This document shows, piece by piece, positions 45,003-52,817 of a stretch of DNA of 58,273 nucleotides. The first letter of the stretch is position 1, and every line of letters begins with the position of its first letter. Source of the DNA: Bacteroidota bacterium. Lineage in GTDB: Bacteria > Bacteroidota > Bacteroidia > JABEUT01. Under the pieces are notes generated by a model. It was not told the DNA's origin, made no database searches, and saw nothing but the letters and a program-made list of their open reading frames with translations. The position numbers and the translations under genes are program-made. The DNA lies in contig JABDGY010000005.1 of assembly GCA_013285805.1 (NCBI GenBank), forward strand, positions 1 through 58,273, read 5' to 3'.

Positions 45003-45164
45003 ATGCGCATGGCAAAGGTTGTAAAGATATATAAACCCACACACGAGGAAATATTGAAAAATGTTCTTGGTTCATTCGAAATTGAGAATATTAAAATTTC
45101 ATATACAACTGCCAAAAAATCAATGCAAAAAGTTCTCGATAAAATCAAAAAAGAGAACGTATAA
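45003..45164 (+). CDS. Small protein with a Fic-antitoxin (VbhA-like) motif, divergent from hsdM (not in the ORF track)
   Basis: 53 residues. It begins MRMAKVVKIYKPTHEEILKN and goes on VLGSFEIENIKISYTTAKKS, then a Lys-rich helical tail. The segment SFEIEN fits (S/T)xxxE(G/N), the inhibitory helix motif of VbhA-type antitoxins that block the ATP site of Fic AMPylases; the preceding helix EEILKNVLG also fits. No Fic gene lies nearby. It lies opposite to the hsd operon with its own -7 element. Other explanation: a chance ORF, since the motif is short. The call is tentative. Confidence 0.4.
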   Translation: MRMAKVVKIYKPTHEEILKNVLGSFEIENIKISYTTAKKSMQKVLDKIKKENV

Positions 45165-45194
45165 TTTCTTCCATTGGCTTATAGTCTTGTTAAA

Positions 45195-45833
45195 TTATAT
45201 AGTCAGGCTTTCATGATTGTTTTTATCTTTTTCCCAATTCATTGGATTATTCTGAATATATTTTCGTATTGTTATTAAATCGTTTTCAGATTTAATAATA
45301 TGATCATAATAACGGGGTTGCCATTCAAATTCTATTTTATTAGTTGTGGCAAATGTCTTTACACCGGCTTTATATCCCCGTATTATGGAGCCAAGGTTTT
45401 TCGATTGGGGGCCAAATTTATTGGGTTGCCGTGGAGATGCAAAGTCTTGTGCCTGTGCCTTATTAATAAATAATATCCCATGAATATGATTCGGCATTAT
45501 TATAAATTCATCCAATTCAACAAATGGGAAATGTTTAGGAATGTTTGTCCAATATTGGTATGCAATATTTCCAATTTCGGTTGCCTGTAGAGACGGCCGG
45601 TTTTGTGATAGAGACGCAAAATATTGCGTCTCTACGGTTCCGTTGGTGGTGTTCCGTAGAGACGGATGATTATCCGTCTCTACCACATTGCGTGTTTCTA
45701 CAATTGCAATATCACCAAAATAATGTGCCCTGTTTTTCGTGCAAATGGTTATAAAATACATGGCATTTGACCCATAATCCCAATTTTTTAGTCGGGTGGT
45801 TTCAATTCTGTATTTATTTTGAAATTTCTCCAT
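45195..45833 (-). mobile_element. REP-associated tyrosine transposase (RAYT, IS200-like) gene
   Basis: A 212-residue Y1-transposase-like protein. The start ETTRLKNWDYGSNAMYFITICTKNR is the RAYT pattern; the HUH motif is in FIIMPNHIHGILFIN (HIH); the catalytic Tyr region is YYDHIIKSENDLITIRKYIQ followed by NNPMNW. Such enzymes process REP hairpins as single-stranded DNA. The ATG is 9 bases after the hsdR stop, so it lies in the RM operon. Residues about 45-85 (VETRNVVETDNHPSLRN region) are an in-frame insertion made of GTAGAGAC-type palindromes and are not part of the usual fold. Confidence 0.88.
45585..45700. repeat. Nested REP-like palindromes inside the RAYT reading frame
   Basis: Two complete hairpins: 45609-45634 (arms tagagacgcaa, loop aata) and 45656-45683 (arms gtagagacggat, loop gatt), both with perfect stems of 11-12 bp. 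A half-site tgtagagacgg at 45586-45596 and a degenerate half-site near 45689-45700 flank them. All share the gtagagac core. Confidence 0.85.
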
Positions 45834-45842
45834 TTACCTTAT

Positions 45843-48212
45843 TTAGGCAGTTTTATAAAGCTCATCTTCCAATTCCTTTAATGCTTTTCTAAAATGGGTT
45901 GGACCACCAAACCATTTTACAATTTCGGCAGGCGTACCCATTTGGCTTAAGGGTTCTAATTCCAATACCCTGGCACTTTCAATATTCTCAATTCCTTTAT
46001 CGGCATATTTCTCAAGCAGGGCTTCCAATACCTTCCGTGCTTGTTCGCCATATTTAGTAAAGTAATTACGTTTCTTAACGTTGTTTGCTCTTTCTTTTCG
46101 TGTAAGCGGAGGCATATCAAAAGCCACATGGCAAATCAGGTCAAAGGTATCCAAATCTTTATTTACACTTTCCTGCAATTCATCTAAAAATATACCGTGT
46201 TCAAGCAATTCGGCATGTATCTCTTGTTTCTTTTGCGCCTGGTTCCATTTGTTTATAAACTCATTTAATGAGCGGAACTCCTTTTGCAAATGCTTTTTGC
46301 TGTAATCTTTCAGCGTTTCGCTAATCAGCTTTCCGTCAACCCCATAATATTGTACCCGCTCATTCAATACTTTTACTTCAACGCCGCGCACAAAAACCTT
46401 TCTTAAACGTTGCCCGTTTTCGCCGCTTTCAATTATTTGCTCTTGCCCTAATGTTTTCACCTTTACTCTTTCCCCATCTATTTCAATATAGTCCCCCTCT
46501 TCATCTGCTTCAACAACCTGCAAAATATCACCTGCTTTTGGCTCATAAATTTTTACAGGCTCGCCATCAAAATCTTTATCGGCAAATAAATTGGTAGCAT
46601 TCCTGAAATCCATTATGGTAAAATAGTATTTGCCGTATTCTTCATTAATACGTGTTCCCCTGCCAATAATCTGCTTAAACTCAGTCATGCTTTGTATATT
46701 GGCATCAAGCACAATCAGTTTACAGGTCTGGGCATCAACGCCAGTAGTCATTAGTTTCGAGGTGGTTGCAATTACAGGGTACTTCTGTTCAGGGTCAATA
46801 AAATTGTCCAGTTCACGTTTGCCTTCATCATCATCTCCCGTAATTTTCATTATGTATTTATGGTTCTCTTTTACCAAGTCGGCATTTTCATTTGCAAGGC
46901 ACTGGCGCATGCGGTCAGCATGGTCTATATCCACGCAAAAAATTATCGTTTTATCAAAACGATTGGTGAGTTTTAAATACTCTGTAACTTTTTTTGCCAC
47001 TAACCTTGTTCTTTCTTCTATTACGAGGGTTCTGTCAAAATCGCGTGTATTATAAAGCCTGTCTTCAACCAAATTCCCTTCTGTGTCTTTCTTTCCTTTT
47101 TCGGGCCTGTAACCTTCAAGGTCTTTATCGAGCCCAATTCGCACCACCTTATATGGCGCAAGAAAACCATCTTCAATACCTTGCTTTAATGAATAGGTGT
47201 AAACAGGTTCCCCGAAATAATCAATATTCGAAATGTCTTTTGTTTCTTTAGGTGTTGCGGTTAAACCTATCTGCGTGGCAGATGTAAAATATTCCAGTAT
47301 TTCGCGCCATGCGGCATCGTCTGCGGCGCTGCCACGGTGGCACTCATCTACAATAACCAAATCAAAAAAGTCAGGAGAGAATTGCTTATAAATATTCCTG
47401 TCTTCTTCATTGCCTGTTAACCCTTGGTACAAGGCCAGATATACTTCATACGATTTATCTACTTTATGATTGCGCACCATAGTCATCTTATCGCCAAAGT
47501 ATTTAAAGTCGCCTCGCTTTGCTTGCCCTATAAGTGCATTTCTGTCGGCCAAAAACAAAATGCGTTTTTTCTTTCCCGCTTTCCATAACCTCCACGCAAT
47601 TTGAAAAGCGGTATAGGTTTTTCCAGTACCGGTAGCCATTACAAGTAATACCCTGTCATTGCCCTTGGCAATAGATTCAATAGTACGGTTAATGGCAATT
47701 GCCTGATAGTATCTTATTTCGCGTCCGACGGCTTCGTAATAATCCTGTGCGACTACTTTTTCAACTTCTAGGTGGGCAATACCCTTCAATATTTTGTACC
47801 TGCGCCACAATTCCTCAGGCGATGGAAATTCTTCTAAACTGATTTCTCTTTCCAGTGCACCGTTTACCAATGATTTGTCGTGCTCATAAAAAGCATCACC
47901 ATTGCTGCTATATACAAATGGAATATCAAGCGTTTTTGCATATTCCAATGCTTGCTGAATGCCAGCCTTAACGCTGTGGTTATTATCTTTTGCTTCTATT
48001 ATAGCAATTGGAATATTAGACTTATAATAAAGAATATAGTCGGCTCTTTTCTGCTTGCCCCGAACATGAAGCTTGCCTTTTACATAAATCCTTCCGGCTG
48101 TAAACGATTTTTCCTCCCTTACCTGTAAATCAATATCCCAACCCGCCTGCTTAATAGCAGGCGTAATATATTTAGTGCATATATCTCTTTCCGAGAGTTC
48201 CTTCTTTGACAT
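45843..48212 (-). CDS. hsdR: Type I restriction enzyme endonuclease/translocase HsdR
   Basis: About 789 residues from ATG 48212 (MSKKELSERDICTKYITPAI); the track's start 16 codons earlier is less likely because it adds a non-conserved stretch. The N-terminal nuclease domain has the PD-(D/E)xK-type segment IPIAIIEAKDNNHSVKAGIQQ. The motor has Walker A VMATGTGKTYTAFQIAWRL, the DExx box IVDECHRGSA, motif III GLTATPKET and motif VI QIIGRGTRINEEYG. It is of the EcoEI-like short class. It cuts unmodified DNA after translocation. It is the first gene of the operon, with hsdM and hsdS downstream. Confidence 0.93.
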   Translation of the reverse strand: MSKKELSERDICTKYITPAIKQAGWDIDLQVREEKSFTAGRIYVKGKLHVRGKQKRADYILYYKSNIPIAIIEAKDNNHSVKAGIQQALEYAKTLDIPFVYSSNGDAFYEHDKSLVNGALEREISLEEFPSPEELWRRYKILKGIAHLEVEKVVAQDYYEAVGREIRYYQAIAINRTIESIAKGNDRVLLVMATGTGKTYTAFQIAWRLWKAGKKKRILFLADRNALIGQAKRGDFKYFGDKMTMVRNHKVDKSYEVYLALYQGLTGNEEDRNIYKQFSPDFFDLVIVDECHRGSAADDAAWREILEYFTSATQIGLTATPKETKDISNIDYFGEPVYTYSLKQGIEDGFLAPYKVVRIGLDKDLEGYRPEKGKKDTEGNLVEDRLYNTRDFDRTLVIEERTRLVAKKVTEYLKLTNRFDKTIIFCVDIDHADRMRQCLANENADLVKENHKYIMKITGDDDEGKRELDNFIDPEQKYPVIATTSKLMTTGVDAQTCKLIVLDANIQSMTEFKQIIGRGTRINEEYGKYYFTIMDFRNATNLFADKDFDGEPVKIYEPKAGDILQVVEADEEGDYIEIDGERVKVKTLGQEQIIESGENGQRLRKVFVRGVEVKVLNERVQYYGVDGKLISETLKDYSKKHLQKEFRSLNEFINKWNQAQKKQEIHAELLEHGIFLDELQESVNKDLDTFDLICHVAFDMPPLTRKERANNVKKRNYFTKYGEQARKVLEALLEKYADKGIENIESARVLELEPLSQMGTPAEIVKWFGGPTHFRKALKELEDELYKTA

Positions 48213-48559
48213 TAAGGTGGTCTTATCCTGCGAAAATATTAAATATAAAGGAACCTTCAAAAAACCTTAAAGGGGGGGTGTTAATAATAACTGCACATTT
48301 CTCTTTAATAAGGTTTATGGCTGGAGTAAATTTGCTTTGACCGCCGAAGCTTTACTTGTGCCCGCTGAAGCTTATGCGCAAGCGAGGGCGGAGGTGGTAG
48401 AGTTCTTTGAGAAAATAGGGATAAGTCTTTGCGCCCTTTGCGTGGCTGTTTGCTTTGCGTACTTTGCGGTAAAAAAAAGAAACAACACTATTAACGGGGC
48501 CGGGAAAAACATTTAAAAATGCCCAAAATGGTGACATATAGTGAAGCATAGTGAAAAAT

Positions 48560-48598
48560 AGTGACATTTTCGCTAATATACTTAGCAAATATTTCACT
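48560..48598. repeat. Imperfect inverted repeat with tagtga iterations
   Basis: Arms agtgacattttcgcta and the reverse complement of agtgaaatatttgcta agree at 13 of 16 bases around a 7-base centre. Three tagtga units (about 48538-48563) lie on its left. It could be an operator or a hairpin; no function is assigned. Confidence 0.45.
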
Positions 48599-48948
48599 AA
48601 AAAAACAGCTTTGTGTCACTACATTAAATTCCGGCCTTGTGCCACCGCTAAGACTGACTTCAAACTCTTTCTCCGCTCTTCGCTCCTATATGGTACACAC
48701 ATTTCTTAATCCAGTGTGCAATGAATGTGAGTCAATAGATTGAAAAACAACAACTTAAATACGAATGTCTTTTTGTCATGTGTGTAGTGCCAACCGGGTG
48801 GCAGCTAAAAAAATTAGCCGGAATTTTAACATTTTGCACGTAAGGGCGAATGGAAATTGAAAACCGATGAAAATCAGCCTTATGCAAAAAGTGGCTGCCT
48901 TAAAACGGACATTTTCGGACAGTTTTGGACACGAAATGCACATAGGGG

Positions 48949-49099
48949 CCTTCGACAGGCTCAGGCTGACGAACAGGTTTGCGTGAGGGATAGAAGTGAA
49001 AAGCCCACAGCGCAGCGAGGACTTGTAACGGATAGCCCGACCCGTAGGGGCACGCCCAAATAAAAGGCTGAGATTGCCACGCTTCACTCGCAATGACGG
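48949..49099 (-). repeat. Repeat cluster, right inverted copy (B'-C'-A')
   Basis: B' ccttcgacaggctcaggctg (48949-48970), C' ttgtaacggatagcccgacc onward (49023-49057) and A' gattgccacgcttcactcgc onward (49072-49099) are the reverse-strand counterparts of the left cluster. Confidence 0.72.
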
Positions 49100-49232
49100 C
49101 CTTGTGCCACCGCTAAAGCTAAGGTACAACATAACTAACCCAATGAACCACAATACTTAACATTAACTTAAAACCGCATAATAGAATGACAGCCAGAATT
49201 TTTGCTATCATTGCCGCACAAAAAATATTGAC

Positions 49233-49859
49233 ATGAAAAAACTATTATTAGCCTCGGCCCTGTTACTTACTACAATAGCCATATATTCATTTACAAGCGG
49301 TAAAGGAGACACCTGCCCTGCAGAAGGTAAACAAAAGAAAGGTAAAGCCGAATTAAAACCACGCGAGCAGAACCTTAATAAGCATATTAACCGGAACAGT
49401 GTACCTGCAGAAGGGGATTTCGATTACAAGGCTACCACCGATAAAATGTACAACAGCAAAGACGATTCGATATGGAGTGAAGAGAAAGCGGGAAAAATAA
49501 CCGGCTACTATTTCAAAGCTGTTGATGATGGCGCTGCATCGTGCAATTGCTATACCGATGATAATACTAAGTACAGCACTAAAATATACATATCGGTAAC
49601 CCCGGTAGATAAAAACACCCGCATGGCCGATTGTATTGTGGCTGTAATTACCCCCTACTCGCGCAGTCTGCACCCTGAATGGACCGCTGATAATCTGAAT
49701 TCAAAAATGGGTGGCAATAAAGTAACCATATCGGGCTGGCTGATTTATGACTACCTGCACAGTGCAGTTTCTATAGAGACCAACTCAAACAGTTCAAAGC
49801 CTGAAAGGCGCACTATATGGGGTATTTGCCCGGTTACCAGCGTAGTATCGGAGGATTAA
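49233..49859 (+). CDS. Conserved hypothetical secreted protein
   Basis: A 208-residue protein with a signal peptide (LLLASALLLTTIAIYSF). The mature part begins with a Lys/Glu-rich stretch and then a compact domain: GKITGYYFKAVDDGAASCNC, KIYISVTPVDKNTRMADCIV, HPEWTADNLNSKMGGNKVTI and SGWLIYDYLHSAV. The regular strands suggest an OB-like or other beta-rich fold, which is inference. The cysteines may form a disulfide. I do not recognise a named family. Confidence 0.6.
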   Translation: MKKLLLASALLLTTIAIYSFTSGKGDTCPAEGKQKKGKAELKPREQNLNKHINRNSVPAEGDFDYKATTDKMYNSKDDSIWSEEKAGKITGYYFKAVDDGAASCNCYTDDNTKYSTKIYISVTPVDKNTRMADCIVAVITPYSRSLHPEWTADNLNSKMGGNKVTISGWLIYDYLHSAVSIETNSNSSKPERRTIWGICPVTSVVSED

Positions 49860-49921
49860 GAAAATTTCATTTTTTGTTCTTCGGTAATATTTACGACCTT
49901 TAGGCTCCAAATCCGGCACTA

Positions 49922-50677
49922 ATGCACAGAGCCATATATGATTCGTTACTTACTGCCCGTAAGGATAAGCAGAAAAAGCTAGCCCTGCTTATTGACCCTG
50001 ATAAGTTCAGTACTACTGGGCATGTAAGCAATGCGGAAAGCATGGGCGTCGACTTCATTTTCATTGGAGGCAGCCTGGTATCGAAAGGCGATTTTAACCG
50101 ATGTGTTGAGGTAGTAAAGAAAAACACAAACCTGCCTGTAGTGCTTTTCCCGGGCAATGTCGACCAGGTATCGCCCTTAGCCGATGGAATACTGTTCCTC
50201 TCGCTTATATCGGGCCGCAACCCTGAGAACCTTATTGGCAAACATGTTCTGGCCGCCCCTATATTGAAAAAGACCTCGCTTGAAATAATACCAACGGGCT
50301 ATATGCTGGTTGACGGAGGCAAGGTTACCACAGCAACATACATGAGTAATACAGTTCCTATACCTCACGATAAAAACGATATAGCCTCGTGTACCGCCAT
50401 GGCAGGCGAAATGCTGGGCCTTAAGCTTATATATATGGATACAGGTAGCGGAGCCGACAAGCATGTATCGCTTTCTATGATAAAGGAAGTCCGCAAAAAC
50501 ATTGATATTCCGCTTATTATTGGCGGCGGTATACGCAACCCTGAAGACACCTATGAAATATGCAAAGCCGGGGCCGATATGGTAGTAATAGGAACCATAG
50601 CTGAACAGTCGCCCGAAATGGTTGCCAGTATTGCCAAAGCTGTACATTATAACACCTCAGGAAAAATACGCTTATGA
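49922..50677 (+). CDS. Geranylgeranylglyceryl/heptaprenylglyceryl phosphate synthase (PcrB/GGGPS family)
   Basis: A 251-residue TIM-barrel prenyltransferase. Substrate phosphate and metal motifs are visible: LALLIDPDKF near the N-terminus, FIFIGGSLVSKGDF, IYMDTGSGADKHVS, IIGGGIRNPEDTYEICKAGA and MVVIGT. It joins a polyprenyl diphosphate to glycerol-1-phosphate. Bacteroidota members are group II GGGPS-like enzymes whose product in these cells is not fully understood. ATGA overlap of 4 bases with the next gene indicates an operon. Confidence 0.9.
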   Translation: MHRAIYDSLLTARKDKQKKLALLIDPDKFSTTGHVSNAESMGVDFIFIGGSLVSKGDFNRCVEVVKKNTNLPVVLFPGNVDQVSPLADGILFLSLISGRNPENLIGKHVLAAPILKKTSLEIIPTGYMLVDGGKVTTATYMSNTVPIPHDKNDIASCTAMAGEMLGLKLIYMDTGSGADKHVSLSMIKEVRKNIDIPLIIGGGIRNPEDTYEICKAGADMVVIGTIAEQSPEMVASIAKAVHYNTSGKIRL

Positions 50678-51303
50678 AGTTTATTGTCCTTACTCCCTCA
50701 AAAAACGTTATTGATGAATATAACCTGGTAAGCCATATGCTGAAGAATGGTTTGCCTACTATTCATATCCGCAAGCCCAGCTTTACTTCGGAAGAAATGG
50801 TAAACTACATTGAGCATTTCACAGATGAGGAACAAAGTAAAATGGTGCTGCACTCTCACCACCGCATATTACTTGATTATGACATGAAAGGCATACACCT
50901 CAGTAAGCGCCACAGGAGTAAGGAATTCAGGTCGTGGGTGACAAAAACACTGGTAGAAATGAGGATGGGTAAGAAAATAACGCTTAGCACTTCGTGTAAA
51001 AGCCTCTCGTCAATGGCTAATAACTACAGCGACTTCGATTACGTGATGCTGACGCCTGTTTTTACCGACCCACAGGGGCACAGGCCAAGTTTTAGCCCTA
51101 CGTTGCTGCAACAAATTATGCGCAAATACCCGGATAAAGTAGTGGCAAGGGGTGGCTCAAGTGCCGAATCTATTGAAAAAGCAAGGGATATGGGGTTTGC
51201 CGGAATTGCGTTCCATAATTATTTATGGTCTAAATCAGAGCCGGAAAAAGAGTTCAATAAAATTGTTGACCGATTTGGCCAGCTTGGCATCAATGTTCAT
51301 TAA
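50674..51303 (+). CDS. Thiamine phosphate synthase/TenI-like protein
   Basis: A 209-residue TIM-barrel protein of the ThiE/TenI superfamily. Visible are IHIRKPSFTSEEMVNYI, the pyrimidine/phosphate site region MKGIHLSKRHRS, the loop DYVMLTPVFTDPQGH and the C-terminal phosphate site ARGGSSAESIEKARDMGFAGIAF. The central motifs depart from canonical ThiE, so a TenI-like or altered activity is possible. It overlaps the GGGPS-like gene by 4 bases, an arrangement not explained by thiamine synthesis. No other thiamine gene is nearby. Confidence 0.75.
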   Translation: MKFIVLTPSKNVIDEYNLVSHMLKNGLPTIHIRKPSFTSEEMVNYIEHFTDEEQSKMVLHSHHRILLDYDMKGIHLSKRHRSKEFRSWVTKTLVEMRMGKKITLSTSCKSLSSMANNYSDFDYVMLTPVFTDPQGHRPSFSPTLLQQIMRKYPDKVVARGGSSAESIEKARDMGFAGIAFHNYLWSKSEPEKEFNKIVDRFGQLGINVH

Positions 51304-51317
51304 CCGAAATATAAGAA

Positions 51318-52790
51318 TCAGAAATTAACCCCGAAGGTAAGAGCTACGCTGGATACATTAACAGTATTCTGTGCAGGGGTTCCGCCGTAATCAGCGCCAT
51401 ACAAGTAATAATTCCCGGTATACGTAGTCAGCACATAAGCAGCATCAATAAAGCAACGTCTTATCCTCACCCCTGCTCCAACCGAATAACTGTCTTTTAC
51501 AGTTGAGTTTCCTGCCATTGATGTGTAAGGGTTACCGTACATAGCGTATCCTGCGCGGATACTGAAAGGATATAAAACCCATTCGGCGCCAACACGAAAG
51601 TTGTTAGCTGCCATATATTGCTGGGCTATAGCTGAGTTAACAGTAGAATAAGCATAACCGGGAGAATTAAATGATGCCGTAGCATAATCTACATATTCAT
51701 ACTCAGCACTCAATATGCCTTGGTGATGTATAATAAATGCGACACCTGCCATTGCCCTCATTGGCGTAATAAGTGTATAACTATAGTTGCCGTTTGCAGC
51801 ATTGTCAGCTACACCGCCGGAACCGGAATAGGGGCTTGCATCATACGTAGCATCCCATTCTGTGGAGTAATTGTCAGTAAGTGAAAAGACAGTAGGTGTG
51901 TGGATAGCCGCACCAATTCTGGCCCATTGATTTATCCTGTATATGGCACCAATTTTAAAGTTAATCCCTGCTCCCGATGTGTTTATTGTAGACCCGAGAG
52001 TATAGCCCTGCAATCCAAATGCGGTATCGCGGTATGATGGTGTTTCTGAATAGGTAGAGCTTTCATTATAGTATATGTCTGCTATTCCGATTGATGCCCC
52101 AAGGTATAACTTACTCTTATAGTTCGCCCCGAATGATATATCTGTTTCACCCATGGAACCGCTTGTCTGTTTATTAAGCTGCTGTAAAACATAATTAGTA
52201 CCATTACCAAGGTATGGATGTATTAAATTAAAATAACTGTTCCCGTGAATAGTATCAAGCAAGTATGTTTTAAAGGCAGGGCCTGCATAAAACTGGTCAA
52301 GATTAGCATAAGGGGTTCCATTAGCCTGGGCTGTATATTCATCTAACAGTGTACTATTATAATTATTACCCTGTATATTTAGCTGTGAGTTGAAATCGTT
52401 TGTCCTGTTATATACCAGGCCAAATGAAAGTCCTTTCCACATGGCATCACCCCTGGTATTTTTCCATGAAGCAACCCATCCTGCATTCTGCATATTTACA
52501 GACCCCTGGTTAGCTGTCATTTGAACTCCATTATAATTGGAAGATACATTCTGAAAAGCAAAACCAGGAGTAAAGGCAAACTGGCTTTTATTAAATACAG
52601 CAATCCCTGCAGGGTTAAAGGTCAGTGTCGACATATCTCCGCCAATGGCACAAAAAGCGCCACCCATAGCCATAAACCTAGCCGTTCCGCCAAATGTAAG
52701 CTGAGAATACCTTAAGGCATCTGTTTGGTCCTGTGCATATCCCGCTAAAGGTATGCCTGCAATTAGCGCTGCATAAATCAACCTTTTCAT
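51318..52790 (-). CDS. Outer membrane transport protein, OmpP1/FadL/TodX family
   Basis: A 490-residue beta-barrel protein. A signal peptide (YAALIAGIPLAGYAQD) precedes the FadL-like N-terminal hatch and first strands: YSQLTFGGTARFMAMGGAFCAIGGDMSTLTFNPAG. Barrel strands alternate through SFGLVYNRTNDF, ISFGANYKSKLYLGASIGI, INFKIGAIYRINQWARIG, and end with SSVALTFGVNF (terminal Phe). Family members import hydrophobic compounds. PorV of the T9SS has a related fold, but the N-terminal signature here is that of the general FadL-like group. Confidence 0.82.
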   Translation of the reverse strand: MKRLIYAALIAGIPLAGYAQDQTDALRYSQLTFGGTARFMAMGGAFCAIGGDMSTLTFNPAGIAVFNKSQFAFTPGFAFQNVSSNYNGVQMTANQGSVNMQNAGWVASWKNTRGDAMWKGLSFGLVYNRTNDFNSQLNIQGNNYNSTLLDEYTAQANGTPYANLDQFYAGPAFKTYLLDTIHGNSYFNLIHPYLGNGTNYVLQQLNKQTSGSMGETDISFGANYKSKLYLGASIGIADIYYNESSTYSETPSYRDTAFGLQGYTLGSTINTSGAGINFKIGAIYRINQWARIGAAIHTPTVFSLTDNYSTEWDATYDASPYSGSGGVADNAANGNYSYTLITPMRAMAGVAFIIHHQGILSAEYEYVDYATASFNSPGYAYSTVNSAIAQQYMAANNFRVGAEWVLYPFSIRAGYAMYGNPYTSMAGNSTVKDSYSVGAGVRIRRCFIDAAYVLTTYTGNYYLYGADYGGTPAQNTVNVSSVALTFGVNF

Positions 52791-52817
52791 ATCCTATTTC
52801 GGTTTAAATTTTCAGGG

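Larger units (their letters stand above)
48261..49232. other. Gene-free stretch, right edge of the RM island
   Basis: About 970 bases with no convincing gene; the 81-, 125- and 68-residue track ORFs lack family features. It holds a ctttgcgccctttgcgtggc-type repeat with nearby cgaagcttta motifs (48345-48475), a cluster of tagtga repeats and an imperfect inverted repeat (48560-48598), and the inverted repeat cluster B'-C'-A' (48949-49099). Confidence 0.7.

Noticed and set aside
48352-49153. 81-, 125-, 60- and 68-residue ORFs right of hsdR
   Set aside because: They consist of repeat and low-information sequence, overlap one another and lack promoter or family support.
50177-50647. 156-residue antisense ORF inside the GGGPS-like gene
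   Set aside because: Shadow ORF; aromatic and Cys-rich random composition.
51318-52790. FadL-like gene as PorV of the T9SS
   Set aside because: The first strands match the general FadL-like group rather than the PorV N-terminus; length is also greater than PorV.
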